Source: JABDQW01 sp942492025 (GTDB lineage: Bacteria > Pseudomonadota > Gammaproteobacteria > SZUA-229). Taken from it: DNA of 64,000 nt. The notes below the pieces were generated by a model. The model saw only the letters and a list, made by a program, of their open reading frames with translations. It was not told the DNA's origin and did not search any database. The DNA lies in NCBI GenBank assembly GCA_942492025.1, contig CALODJ010000006.1, forward strand, positions 310,001-374,000, read 5' to 3'. This document shows, piece by piece, positions 17,514 through 26,663 of the stretch. Numbering within the stretch: position 1 is the first letter of the stretch; the number at the start of each line of letters is the position of its first letter. The translations under genes and the position numbers were made by a program.

Positions 17514-18809
17514 ATGACATCTGTTATATGGCTCTATTTGCTGCCGTTACTGGCTATTTTCGGCTGGTATTTGTGGAAACGATTGAACAGGGACCGCAAA
17601 TGTCGACAAATACTCGAAGACTGTGTTGCATCCGGTTTGACAGAGCCGGCATCGCTACACCCGATTATCGATCACGTCCGTTGCCTGGGCTGTGCGAGTT
17701 GCGTCAAGGCCTGCCCTGAAAATAACGTGCTGGGTCTGATCCATGGCAAGGCCCATTTGATCGACCCAACGCATTGCATTGGTCATGGTGCCTGTAAAAA
17801 GGCGTGCCCGTTCGATGCGATCGAACTGGTGTTTGGCACCGAAAAGCGTGGCCTCGACATTCCACAGGTGAACGAAGATTTTCAGACCAACGTTCCAGGT
17901 ATTTTTATCGCCGGTGAGCTGGGTGGTATGGGGCTGATTCGAAATGCTGTGACTCAGGGCGTGCAGGCGGTTGAATCGATTAAAAAGCTGGATGGTATCG
18001 GCAGCAAGGCGCTCGATCTTGTGATCGTCGGGGCAGGTCCGGCCGGTATTGGTGCTTCGTTGGCGGCGCAGGCCGCGAAACTGAACTTTGTCACGTTGGA
18101 ACAGGAGTCGCTTGGCGGTACGGTGTCGCATTATCCACGGGGGAAAATCGTGATGACGGCACCGGTCAAGCTTCCAGTGATCGGCAAAATGCAATTCAGG
18201 GAAACCACCAAGGAAGCCCTGATGGAGTTCTGGGAAAAGGCCGTAAAGGAAACCGGCCTGGAAATCAACACTAATGAACGGGTAGAAAGTATCGAACCTG
18301 ACGGTGATGGTTTCAACGTTAAAACCACGCAGAGCCGTTACCAGACCCGTGCCGTATTGCTGGCGATCGGCCGACGCGGGACGCCACGCACGCTGGGTGT
18401 CCCTGGAGAAAACAGGACCAAGGTTGTCTATCGTCTTATCGATCCCGAGCAGTACCTGAACCAGCACGTTCTGGTGGTAGGTGGTGGCGACAGTGCGCTG
18501 GAGGCCGCGGTCAGTATTGCCAATGAAGCAGGAACCACGGTGACCTTGTCGTATCGGAGCGAAGCCTTCTCTCGTGCCAAGGAAAAGAACCGTATCAAGG
18601 TTGATGCTGCGCAGAAGGAAGGTAAGTTGAATGTATTGATGAGTTCAAACGTAAAAGAGATAACCGACGACAAGGTGGTCATTGCCGCAAATGATGAAGA
18701 GATCACCATCGACAACGATGCCATCATCGTATGTGCCGGCGGTATTTTGCCAACGCCTTTCCTCAAAGCCATCGGTATCGATGTAGAGACCAAGTTTGGA
18801 ACAGCATAA
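17514..18809 (+). CDS. Fe-S/FAD pyridine-nucleotide oxidoreductase, membrane-anchored
   Basis: This 431-residue protein has an N-terminal membrane helix (about 3-21), then a ferredoxin-like domain. The first cluster has four Cys (C57, C60, C63, C67). The second reads CIGHGACKKACP (88-99), where His91 replaces the usual Cys. A TNVPGIFIAGELGGMGLIRN block (125-144) precedes the FAD-binding GAGPAGIG (173-180), and HVLVVGGGDSALEAA binds NAD(P). No redox CxxC of thioredoxin reductase is seen. It is divergent from the cytochrome operon and probably links NAD(P)H to a membrane electron carrier. It overlaps the next gene by one base (TAATG). Confidence 0.85.
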   Translation: MTSVIWLYLLPLLAIFGWYLWKRLNRDRKCRQILEDCVASGLTEPASLHPIIDHVRCLGCASCVKACPENNVLGLIHGKAHLIDPTHCIGHGACKKACPFDAIELVFGTEKRGLDIPQVNEDFQTNVPGIFIAGELGGMGLIRNAVTQGVQAVESIKKLDGIGSKALDLVIVGAGPAGIGASLAAQAAKLNFVTLEQESLGGTVSHYPRGKIVMTAPVKLPVIGKMQFRETTKEALMEFWEKAVKETGLEINTNERVESIEPDGDGFNVKTTQSRYQTRAVLLAIGRRGTPRTLGVPGENRTKVVYRLIDPEQYLNQHVLVVGGGDSALEAAVSIANEAGTTVTLSYRSEAFSRAKEKNRIKVDAAQKEGKLNVLMSSNVKEITDDKVVIAANDEEITIDNDAIIVCAGGILPTPFLKAIGIDVETKFGTA

Positions 18810-20821
18810 TGAAGCGGACTATTTTTTTACCCCTATTACTTTTATTCGTCGCAGCCACGGCTCATGCAGCAACACTGGCGGATGCGAAAATGGCCATTCG
18901 TACCCAGGATTTTGCCAGGGCTGTGAAAATACTGTATCCGTTGTCGCGCAGCGGTGACAAGGAGGCACAGTACCATCTTGCAGTGATGCACCGTAACGGT
19001 CAGGGGACCCCGGAGAATGCCAAGAAGGCCGCGTTCTGGATGAAGAAGTCGGCCAACCAGGGTTACAAGCGTGCGCAGTATTCACTCGGCGTGCTCTACG
19101 AAGAAGGTATTGGTGTCAGCACGAATCCGGGCAGGGCGGTTCACTGGTACCAGGCGGCTGCCGATCAGGGGTACCGTAATGCGGCGAAACGTTTGACACA
19201 GCTCCAAACCAGCGGTGGCGGTGACACCGCAATCGCCGCCGATATGCGTCCTGACGAAGTGCTTGCGCTGGCGGTGAGTAATGACGACATCGCAGCCGCG
19301 AAAAAATCCTTGAGGGCCGGTGCTAATATCAATATAAGCAATGAATACAGGCAAACGGTATTGAGGGAAGCCGTGACCCGTAAAAATGCGGATATGGTGA
19401 AGTTCCTGCTCGATAATGGTGCTGATGCCAATGCCGTCGATGCGTACAAAGACAGGCCCTTGCTGATGGCGGCAACAAACGGCGAAAGCAAGATTGTGCA
19501 GGAGCTGATCAGACACGGAGCCCGGCTCGAGCACAAAGATGTAAACGGTAATACGGCCCTGATGCTCGCATCGGCGAAAGGGCACAAGGCGATTGTTACG
19601 CAGTTGTTAAAAGCGAAGGCATCGCATAAAGCAAAAAACCGCAACGGCGAAAATGCGATCGTGCTTGCTGCAAAGGGAAAACATAATACCACCGTGAAGG
19701 TGCTGGAGCGTTACGGGGCGCGTTTGCCCATCGTGCGCAAGCAGAACCTGAGCGCAACACAGAAACTGGCAGCAATCAACACGGGAGCCAGAAGTGTTTA
19801 TAAAGACTGGAGTCCATTGATGGTCGCTGTATGGCGAGGACAGGATGATGTATTGGCGTTGCTGCTGAAAAAAGGGGCAAATCCAAACCAGGTGGACAAG
19901 GAAGGCCATACGCCGCTGACGCGGGCATCGATGCAGGGATATGAGAAAATTGTTGACCGCCTTGTCGCAGCGGGTGCCGATGTCAACAAAGGCAATAAAG
20001 CCGGTAAGACGCCACTGATGTGGGCTGCAGAACACGGAAAGCACAAGGTGGCGAACAGACTGCTGAAAGCGGGTGCGAAAGTAGGTGCCGTAGACAACAA
20101 GAAACAGACGGCGCTGTTTTACGCTATTGCCGGTAGGCATGAAGACGCTACAGTGCGCTTGCTCGCCGCCGGTGCCAAACCAAGCAATGTCCTGATAGAC
20201 GGCAAAGGCGAATTGCTGATCGCGGCCAACAGCATGTCATTAAACACAGTGGAGCGCTTGCTGCGTGCAGGCGGTGATGTGGGTTTACGCGATGCCGATG
20301 GACATGATGCGCTGTGGTATGCTGTTGACTCCGGGAATGCTGCTCTGGTCAATCTGTTGTATAAGAACTTTAGGTACATTGACAGAAAAGACAAGCATGA
20401 ACGCACGCTGTTGCACAAGGCTGCCGAGCTGGAAAAGCCTGATGTTGCGACTCTGTTGATCGAAAAAGGCCTGAAAGTGGATGTTGCCGCGAAAGATGGC
20501 AACACGCCATTGATGATCGCAGCCAGCCGGGGCAATGTGCAAATAGTGGAGCTACTGATCAGCAAAGGTGCCGATATCAATGCCAAGAACAGTGTCGGGA
20601 ACACACCGCTGATTCTGTCCGTAATGGCTGACAGTCCGGCTTCGGTACAACTGCTGCTGGATGCCGGTGCCGATGCCGGGGCCAGAAACAACAAACGTGA
20701 ACAGGCCATCCATCTCGCTGAGCAGGCGGAGAACGCGAGCATCATAGAAGCCCTGAACACACATGAAAATCAAAACGGATTGTTTGGCTTCATAGCGTGC
20801 ATGGCGGGTTCGAATTGCTGA
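18809..20821 (+). CDS. Exported Sel1-repeat and ankyrin-repeat protein
   Basis: This protein has about 670 residues with a signal peptide (1-20, ending Ala-His-Ala). Two or three Sel1-type repeats follow (about 45-130, with AQYHLAVMHRNGQGTPEN and AQYSLGVLYEEGIGV). About a dozen ankyrin repeats then run from 145 to 640 with the G-x-TPL-x-x-A and LL-x-x-GA patterns. Such proteins act as protein-binding scaffolds. The start was set at MKRTIF because TAATG couples it to the Fe-S/FAD gene and the signal peptide begins there. It is inferred to act in the periplasm together with the electron-transfer proteins. The partner is unknown. Confidence 0.88.
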   Translation: MKRTIFLPLLLLFVAATAHAATLADAKMAIRTQDFARAVKILYPLSRSGDKEAQYHLAVMHRNGQGTPENAKKAAFWMKKSANQGYKRAQYSLGVLYEEGIGVSTNPGRAVHWYQAAADQGYRNAAKRLTQLQTSGGGDTAIAADMRPDEVLALAVSNDDIAAAKKSLRAGANINISNEYRQTVLREAVTRKNADMVKFLLDNGADANAVDAYKDRPLLMAATNGESKIVQELIRHGARLEHKDVNGNTALMLASAKGHKAIVTQLLKAKASHKAKNRNGENAIVLAAKGKHNTTVKVLERYGARLPIVRKQNLSATQKLAAINTGARSVYKDWSPLMVAVWRGQDDVLALLLKKGANPNQVDKEGHTPLTRASMQGYEKIVDRLVAAGADVNKGNKAGKTPLMWAAEHGKHKVANRLLKAGAKVGAVDNKKQTALFYAIAGRHEDATVRLLAAGAKPSNVLIDGKGELLIAANSMSLNTVERLLRAGGDVGLRDADGHDALWYAVDSGNAALVNLLYKNFRYIDRKDKHERTLLHKAAELEKPDVATLLIEKGLKVDVAAKDGNTPLMIAASRGNVQIVELLISKGADINAKNSVGNTPLILSVMADSPASVQLLLDAGADAGARNNKREQAIHLAEQAENASIIEALNTHENQNGLFGFIACMAGSNC

Positions 20822-21299
20822 TTTTGAAGGGCAATGGCAATTCGATTAATGAATCTCGCAGAACGGCGACGAACACAACAATCTGTCATTCCTGTTTGTG
20901 CTAGCTATTGCGTTGATGGATCTGGCTAAAGCCTATCTACCGGGGTTTTCGCATCGATCAACTGATAAAGACTTTTCTGGTTCTTGTGTAGTGATGAAAG
21001 AGGTTAGGTAGGGTGCGCCGTGCGCACCATTAGGCAGAAATCAGGCCTGTTGTACTGGCTTCGGTGCGCACGGCGCACCCTCCGATGTGTATGAGCTTTT
21101 TCACCAAAGAAATATCTAACAGATACAATTCCGACTGAAGGACGATCTTCCAGTGTCCACCATGTCATCGAAACCTGTCATTCAGGGCGAGCGCTAATCC
21201 AGTCAGCTTTGTATGCCATGTTTGGAACAAGATCAATCTTTATGGTCTACATATAAGGAATCCCTATGATAAAACGGTACTCTGACACGCTGCATTATC
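20822..21299. other. Intergenic region with a palindromic repeat
   Basis: No gene is recognised. It contains a GTAGGGTGCGC repeat at 21008-21083. The last 100 bases should hold the promoter of the moxR operon, but no clear consensus was found. Confidence 0.5.
21008..21083. repeat. GTAGGGTGCGC palindromic repeat
   Basis: The left arm GTAGGGTGCGCCGTGCGCAC is complemented by GGTGCGCACGGCGCACCCT across about 34 bases, the same element as at 950-1015 and 44600-44668. Confidence 0.75.
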
Positions 21300-22250
21300 A
21301 TGAATGCGCCTGATCCTAAAATACGCAATGCGGCAACTGCGATTCTGCAACGTGCTGCTGACAGCATTGGCAAAATCATTCTGGGCAAGGATGAACATAT
21401 CCGTCTGGCGCTGACCTGCCTGATCGCCCGTGGCCATCTGCTGATCGAAGATTTGCCGGGCGTTGGAAAAACCACACTGGCACACGCGATTGCCCAGGTG
21501 ATGGGGCTGGAATTTCAACGAATCCAGTTCACCTCCGATCTGTTGCCTGCCGATGTGCTGGGTGTTGCCATCTACGATCGTGAACGCTCGACGTTTGAAT
21601 TTCACCAGGGCCCGGTTTTTTCCAACTTCATTCTTGCCGACGAGGTCAATCGGGCCACACCAAAAACACAAAGCGCGCTGCTGGAAGCCATGGAGGAATA
21701 CCAGGTGACAGTGGAAGGCGAAACACGTGCTTTGCCGCAGCCGTTTTTTGTGATCGCGACGCAGAATCCGATGCACCAGATTGGGACTTACCCCTTGCCC
21801 GAGTCCCAGCTGGACCGTTTTCTGATGCGCCTTCATCTGGGTTTCCCTGATCAGCAGGCGGAACGTGAATTGTTACTGGGGGAAGATCGGCGCGACATGA
21901 TCGAACACATCAAACCTGTGCTTGACGCCAGCAAGTTGATGACGATTCAGAAGCAGGCTGTCAGTTTGCATGTTGCTGATGCCTTGCTGGACTATGTGCA
22001 GGCGATACTGGAGTTCAGCCGAAATTCACCGCTGTTCGAGTTTGGTCTTTCTCCGCGTGGTGGCCTCGCCATTTTGAGCTCAGCCAGGGCGTTGGCGTTG
22101 ATTGATGGCAAGGACTATGTCTTGCCCGAGCACATCAAGCAGGTGCTGCCTGCTGTGGTCAATCACCGCCTGGTGCAGACATCCGACCAACTCCAGGCAA
22201 ACAAACAGACGGCTGCAGATTTTATTGCTGTTTCTGTACCTGTGCCCTGA
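21300..22250 (+). CDS. MoxR-family AAA+ ATPase
   Basis: This 316-residue cytosolic ATPase has Walker A GVGKTT at 54-59 and Walker B ILADEVNRA at 111-119, followed by the PKTQSALLEAMEE sensor region typical of MoxR. These ATPases act as chaperones that mature partner complexes. It heads a three-gene set with a DUF58 and a transglutaminase-like protein, a conserved trio in proteobacteria. It ends 8 bases before the DUF58 gene. Confidence 0.93.
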   Translation: MNAPDPKIRNAATAILQRAADSIGKIILGKDEHIRLALTCLIARGHLLIEDLPGVGKTTLAHAIAQVMGLEFQRIQFTSDLLPADVLGVAIYDRERSTFEFHQGPVFSNFILADEVNRATPKTQSALLEAMEEYQVTVEGETRALPQPFFVIATQNPMHQIGTYPLPESQLDRFLMRLHLGFPDQQAERELLLGEDRRDMIEHIKPVLDASKLMTIQKQAVSLHVADALLDYVQAILEFSRNSPLFEFGLSPRGGLAILSSARALALIDGKDYVLPEHIKQVLPAVVNHRLVQTSDQLQANKQTAADFIAVSVPVP

Positions 22251-22258
22251 TCAGACAC

Positions 22259-23239
22259 GTGCTGTCGCTGGCATCAATATTCAGGTTGCCGAAGTTTTCT
22301 CGCCGACCTGTTCTGCAATTCATTACCAGGCGCAGCGGTCCGTTCGATGGTGAAGTCATACTGGACAAGAATCGTGTCTACATCTTACCGACGAAAATCG
22401 GCGTGCTGTTCAGTTTGTTGTTGATTATCCTGTTGCTCGGCTCAGTCAACTACGGCAAAAGCCTGGGTTATGTGCTGGTCTTTCTACTGGCGGGCGTAGG
22501 CAATATCGCGATGCTTGCCATTTGGAGAAATCTTGCGGGCTTGCGTTTACGGGCTGGTGGCTGCGCACCGGTATTTGCCGGAGAGCAGGCCAGTTTTGCC
22601 GTGCAGCTACAAAACCCGGATCCGCTGAAACGGTATTCTGTTGCCATCAGTCAGAACGGACATGAATACGAAGTCATCGACGTCCCGGCTGATGGTGTTG
22701 CACAGATTCATTTCAGCAAAAAAACTGTTCAGCGTGGATTGCTCGATGCAGGGCGTTTTCGCCTGTACACCGAATTCCCGACCGGTTTATTCGTGGCCTG
22801 GACATGGATTGAATTGAGCATGCAGTGTGTGGTCTACCCCAAACCTGTCGCCAGGGCCCAGTTGCCAGTCGGAAACTCGATTGTCGACGGCACGAGCGAT
22901 TTACATGGTGTTGGACAGGAGGAATACAGTGGATTACGCAAGTACCAGATTGGCGATTCGTGGCGGCGCGTTTCCTGGAAAGCCACAGCGCGTTGCGATC
23001 AGTTGTACACCAAGCAATTTTCTGGTGGTGCGCCCGAGTCACGCTGGATCGAATGGCAGGTGATCAGGGCCAGCTCGATCGAACAACGCCTTTCAGTCAT
23101 GACCCGACTGGTTCTGGACGCCGAGGCCGGTCCTTGCCAATACGGGCTCAGGTTGCCCGGGTTGGAGATTGCACCTGAGCGGGGCCATCAACACTGTCAG
23201 CATTGTCTGAAGGCACTGGCTTTGCATGGGCACCAGTAA
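22259..23239 (+). CDS. DUF58 domain membrane protein
   Basis: This 326-residue protein starts with GTG. It has two close transmembrane helices (about 49-85), then a soluble DUF58 region with the typical G-x-QEEYSGLRKYQIGDSWRRVSWKATAR block (about 220-245). DUF58 proteins partner MoxR ATPases. It overlaps the following transglutaminase-like gene by 14 bases. The biochemical role is not known. Confidence 0.88.
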   Translation: MLSLASIFRLPKFSRRPVLQFITRRSGPFDGEVILDKNRVYILPTKIGVLFSLLLIILLLGSVNYGKSLGYVLVFLLAGVGNIAMLAIWRNLAGLRLRAGGCAPVFAGEQASFAVQLQNPDPLKRYSVAISQNGHEYEVIDVPADGVAQIHFSKKTVQRGLLDAGRFRLYTEFPTGLFVAWTWIELSMQCVVYPKPVARAQLPVGNSIVDGTSDLHGVGQEEYSGLRKYQIGDSWRRVSWKATARCDQLYTKQFSGGAPESRWIEWQVIRASSIEQRLSVMTRLVLDAEAGPCQYGLRLPGLEIAPERGHQHCQHCLKALALHGHQ

Positions 23240-25196
23240 CACCCGCCTGAACGCAAAGGCGGGGCCAGTGCTGTTGGGCATTCATATCGTTGCGCTGCCA
23301 TTGTACCCGCATATGCCGTTGCTGGTTTTGCTGGTCACGGCTTTATTCACAGTGTGGACGCTGCTGATAATCAGTGGGCGTTTGGCCCAGCCCGGCCGTT
23401 TGCCTATGTTGCTGCTGACCATTTTGGTGGTGATCGTATTACTGCAGTCATTCGGCACGATACTGGGCCAACAGCCGGGCTCGGCGATGTTGCTGTTGCT
23501 TTCATTTCTCAAGCTTTTTGAGATGAAGTCAACCCGGGATATCGCGATTGTTATTTTTATGGGATTCTTCCTGGTTGCGAGTAACTTTTTCTATTCACAA
23601 ACGCTACTGATCGCAGTCTACGTGTTGATTGTCGTGGTCTATCTGACATCCGTATTGATTGTGTTCAGCGATCGTCTGGATACTACCAGTTATACCATGC
23701 GGATAAAACGTGCATGGGTTATGATTTTCCAGGCCGTGCCGTTGATGTTGATCCTGTTTTTACTGTTTCCGCGCGTACCTGGGCCGTTATGGGGCCTGCC
23801 CGATGACGCGCAGTCAGGTGTGACCGGCCTCTCTGATGAAATGTCGCCGGGCAGCATCAATCGCCTGGTGAGGTCGGGCGAGGTGGCTTTCCGCGTGAAT
23901 TTTGCGGGTTCGCTACCGCCACGCCTGGAACGCTATTGGCGTGGACTGGTACTGTCGCACTATGATGGCACAACCTGGCGGCTTGATAATGCGCCTGCAA
24001 AGACGTATCCGTTGCTGATTGTCCCCGATGATGTGCGATCAAAATACAGCTACACGGTCATGCTGGAGCCGCATAACCAGCGCTGGCTGTATGCGCTCGA
24101 GTCCCTAGTCGAATACGAAGACCGGCAACTTGTCACTCGCGAGCTGCAGTTATTCGTGGGCAGCAAGATCAAGGATGTCATCAGCTACACACTGCGATCG
24201 GATACCTCGGCGCAAAACCGAGGTTTATTCGAGCCTGAGCGCGACAAGAACCTGGCGTTGCCTGATGATCTCAACAGTAAAACCGTGGATTTCGCCAGAA
24301 CACTTTTCATTCAGTCGAATCGTGACAGCCAGACTTACATCGATACCGTGCTAACACACTTCAGCCAGCAGGAGTACTTCTATACGCTGTCACCACCGTT
24401 GCTGGGTGAACATGCGATGGACGATTTTCTGTTCACGACACGCCGTGGTTTCTGTGAGCATTATGCTAGCGCCTTCGTCTATCTGATGCGTGCGGCCGGT
24501 ATTCCGGCACGTATTGTTGTCGGCTATCAGGGTGGCGCCATGCATCCCTTCGATGACTACATGATCGTGCGTCAGTCAGATGCTCATGCATGGGCAGAAG
24601 TCTGGCTCGACGACAAGGGCTGGGTCCGGGTGGATCCGACGGCCGCGGTGTCACCAACACGCATCGAGAGCGGCATCGCGAATGCGGGGCTGGAGCGTGA
24701 TCTGCTGCCTTCGATACTGGTGTCTGACAACGCTCTATTTCAGCGCACCCGGTATGTCTGGGACAGCTTTCACAATAACTGGAACCAGTGGGTCATCGGC
24801 TTTGATCAGCAACGACAACAACAACTGCTGGAATTGCTCGGCCTGAAGAACGTCAGCATCAGCAACCTGGTCATCTGGCTGGTTATTGCGATGACCCTTG
24901 CCGGCGGCTTGGTGGCATGGTGGGTTTTGCGCAAGGCATCGGTACGACAGAAGGATGTGATCAGGCACTACTACGACAAGTTCTGCCGTAAACTGGAAAA
25001 GGCCGGTATTACACATCGGCCTCATGAAAGCGCCAGCGAATTGATGGCACGGGCAGCGAAAATACTACCTGACAGACAGTGCGAGCTGTCGATGATAACG
25101 GCGGACTATCAGCAGCTGCGTTACGGTGATGATAAGAATGAGCAGCGCCGCAAACGCTATATTCGCGCGATCAGACGCTTCAGGGCCAGGCATTAA
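23226..25196 (+). CDS. TgpA-like membrane transglutaminase
   Basis: This 656-residue protein has five or six N-terminal membrane helices (DUF3488 region, about 15-190), then a periplasmic transglutaminase-like core. The catalytic Cys is in RRGFCEHYASAF, the His in SDAHAWAEVW and the Asp in WVRVDPTAAVSP. A single late helix (about 545-565) and a cytosolic DUF4129-like tail follow. This matches TgpA, essential in Pseudomonas aeruginosa, though the physiological substrate is unknown. It is the third gene of the moxR operon. Confidence 0.92.
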   Translation: MGTSNTRLNAKAGPVLLGIHIVALPLYPHMPLLVLLVTALFTVWTLLIISGRLAQPGRLPMLLLTILVVIVLLQSFGTILGQQPGSAMLLLLSFLKLFEMKSTRDIAIVIFMGFFLVASNFFYSQTLLIAVYVLIVVVYLTSVLIVFSDRLDTTSYTMRIKRAWVMIFQAVPLMLILFLLFPRVPGPLWGLPDDAQSGVTGLSDEMSPGSINRLVRSGEVAFRVNFAGSLPPRLERYWRGLVLSHYDGTTWRLDNAPAKTYPLLIVPDDVRSKYSYTVMLEPHNQRWLYALESLVEYEDRQLVTRELQLFVGSKIKDVISYTLRSDTSAQNRGLFEPERDKNLALPDDLNSKTVDFARTLFIQSNRDSQTYIDTVLTHFSQQEYFYTLSPPLLGEHAMDDFLFTTRRGFCEHYASAFVYLMRAAGIPARIVVGYQGGAMHPFDDYMIVRQSDAHAWAEVWLDDKGWVRVDPTAAVSPTRIESGIANAGLERDLLPSILVSDNALFQRTRYVWDSFHNNWNQWVIGFDQQRQQQLLELLGLKNVSISNLVIWLVIAMTLAGGLVAWWVLRKASVRQKDVIRHYYDKFCRKLEKAGITHRPHESASELMARAAKILPDRQCELSMITADYQQLRYGDDKNEQRRKRYIRAIRRFRARH

Positions 25197-25217
25197 GTTA
25201 CAGGGCGGTAATCAACC

Positions 25218-26369
25218 CTACATACAAAAATGTTTCACCAGGTCCTGGATGAGTTTTATTGTGGGTCTGATTTTTTCCATCGCGAGATATTCATCGGGCT
25301 GATGCGCCTGGTCGATGTTGCCAGGTCCCAGCACGACAGCATCCATACCGAGCTTGTCATAAAAGGGGGCTTCCGTTGAAAACGCCACTGCTTTGGCACG
25401 GGCGCCGGTCAATTGTTCGACGGCTTTGACCAGCATCGAATTGGCTGAGGTTTCAAGTGCGGGCACGCCGTCCAGCAATGCATTGATCTGATACTCGATT
25501 CTGCCGCCGGCAAGGGCTCTCTGAAGCTGCTGCTCGAGCTCGGACTTCAGGTCAGATAAATTCATGCCAGGCAATGGCCGGATGTCGATCTGCAGTTCAC
25601 AATGGCCGCAGATCCGGTTCGGATTATCACCGCCGTGTATATGTCCCAGATTCAGCGTCGGTTGCGGTATTTCGAACAACGCATTGTGGTAGGTCTGCTG
25701 CAATTGCTCACGCCACAACAGAAGTTCGGTCATGACCTTTTGCATGGCTTCGAGCGCGCTGTGGCCCAGTGCCGGATTACTCGAGTGTCCAGACAGCCCC
25801 GTGAGTTTGATTGCCTCCATCATCATGCCTTTATGCATGCGCACCGGTTTCAGCCCGGTGGGCTCTCCAATCAGTACAAAACGTGCTCCCGGCAGATGGT
25901 TTGCCTGCAGTGCCCTGGCACCGTTCATGCTGGTTTCTTCATCGGCTGTAGCCAGTACGATCAACGGCTGTCGAAGCCGAGAGAGATCAAGCTCCCGGAT
26001 CGCTTCGATGACCAGCGCAAAAAAAGCTTTCATGTCGGCTGTACCGAGGCCGTAGAAACGATGGTCTGCTTCAGTGAGCCTGAATGGATCAAAACGCCAG
26101 TCGCCGTGATCATAGGGCACGGTATCGGTATGACCGGCGAGCACGAGGCCACCGTTGCCGGTGCCAGTCGTGGCAATCAGGTTGGCCTTGGTGCCATCAG
26201 CATTGATAGTTTGAATTTCGATATCGAAACCCAGTTCCTGCAACCAGCCGGCCAGCGTATCAATCACATCGCGGTTACCCTGATCGAGTCGGGGATTGGT
26301 GCAGCTGATCGATGGTGTGGCAATCAGCTGGTGCATCATTTCCAGCAGCAAAGGTGATTTGATAGTCAT
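25218..26369 (-). CDS. argE: Acetylornithine deacetylase
   Basis: This 383-residue M20 peptidase-family enzyme has LAGHTDTVPYD (about 77-87), where His and Asp bind metal. GLGTADMKAFFA follows, then ATADEETSMNGA with the catalytic Glu. The late block AFSTEAPFYDKLGMDAVVLGPGNIDQAHQPDEY is typical of ArgE, which removes the acetyl group of N2-acetylornithine in arginine synthesis. It is cytosolic and zinc- or cobalt-dependent. It converges on the moxR operon, and no other arg gene is adjacent. Confidence 0.92.
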   Translation of the reverse strand: MTIKSPLLLEMMHQLIATPSISCTNPRLDQGNRDVIDTLAGWLQELGFDIEIQTINADGTKANLIATTGTGNGGLVLAGHTDTVPYDHGDWRFDPFRLTEADHRFYGLGTADMKAFFALVIEAIRELDLSRLRQPLIVLATADEETSMNGARALQANHLPGARFVLIGEPTGLKPVRMHKGMMMEAIKLTGLSGHSSNPALGHSALEAMQKVMTELLLWREQLQQTYHNALFEIPQPTLNLGHIHGGDNPNRICGHCELQIDIRPLPGMNLSDLKSELEQQLQRALAGGRIEYQINALLDGVPALETSANSMLVKAVEQLTGARAKAVAFSTEAPFYDKLGMDAVVLGPGNIDQAHQPDEYLAMEKIRPTIKLIQDLVKHFCM

Positions 26370-26550
26370 GCGTGCAGGTTATACGCTGTCGCCTGAGTCC
26401 GGCAAGGTCATTATTCACTTCGCGTCTGTTTGCGATGATTTGCGGACGTATTACATTGCCTGAACCGTGATAGGCATGCTTGAATAACACACTGTATTTT
26501 TGATCATCCGAGCTTCACTTAACAAAACCAATGCCTTACCAGTATTCCAC

Positions 26551-26580
26551 GCCGCCTGGTGAGAAATGCGGGTTAACGCT
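26551..26580 (+). repeat. GAGAAATGCGGGTTAG motif copy
   Basis: GCCGCCTGGTGAGAAATGCG followed by GGTTAACGCT is nearly the reverse complement of 44461-44488, including the GCCGCCTGGTGAGAAATGCG portion. It lies in the argE-glnE divergent space, which shows no gene. Confidence 0.6.
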
Positions 26581-26663
26581 CCTGCCCCAGGACCGATATC
26601 GGTTACAATCATGCCCAGACTATACAATCCGTGTGTTTACGCCCTGAGCAATGAAATGTTTCG

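Noticed and set aside
17655..18467. Open frame of 270 codons on the minus strand
   Set aside because: It lies inside the Fe-S/FAD gene, whose cluster and nucleotide motifs are unambiguous.
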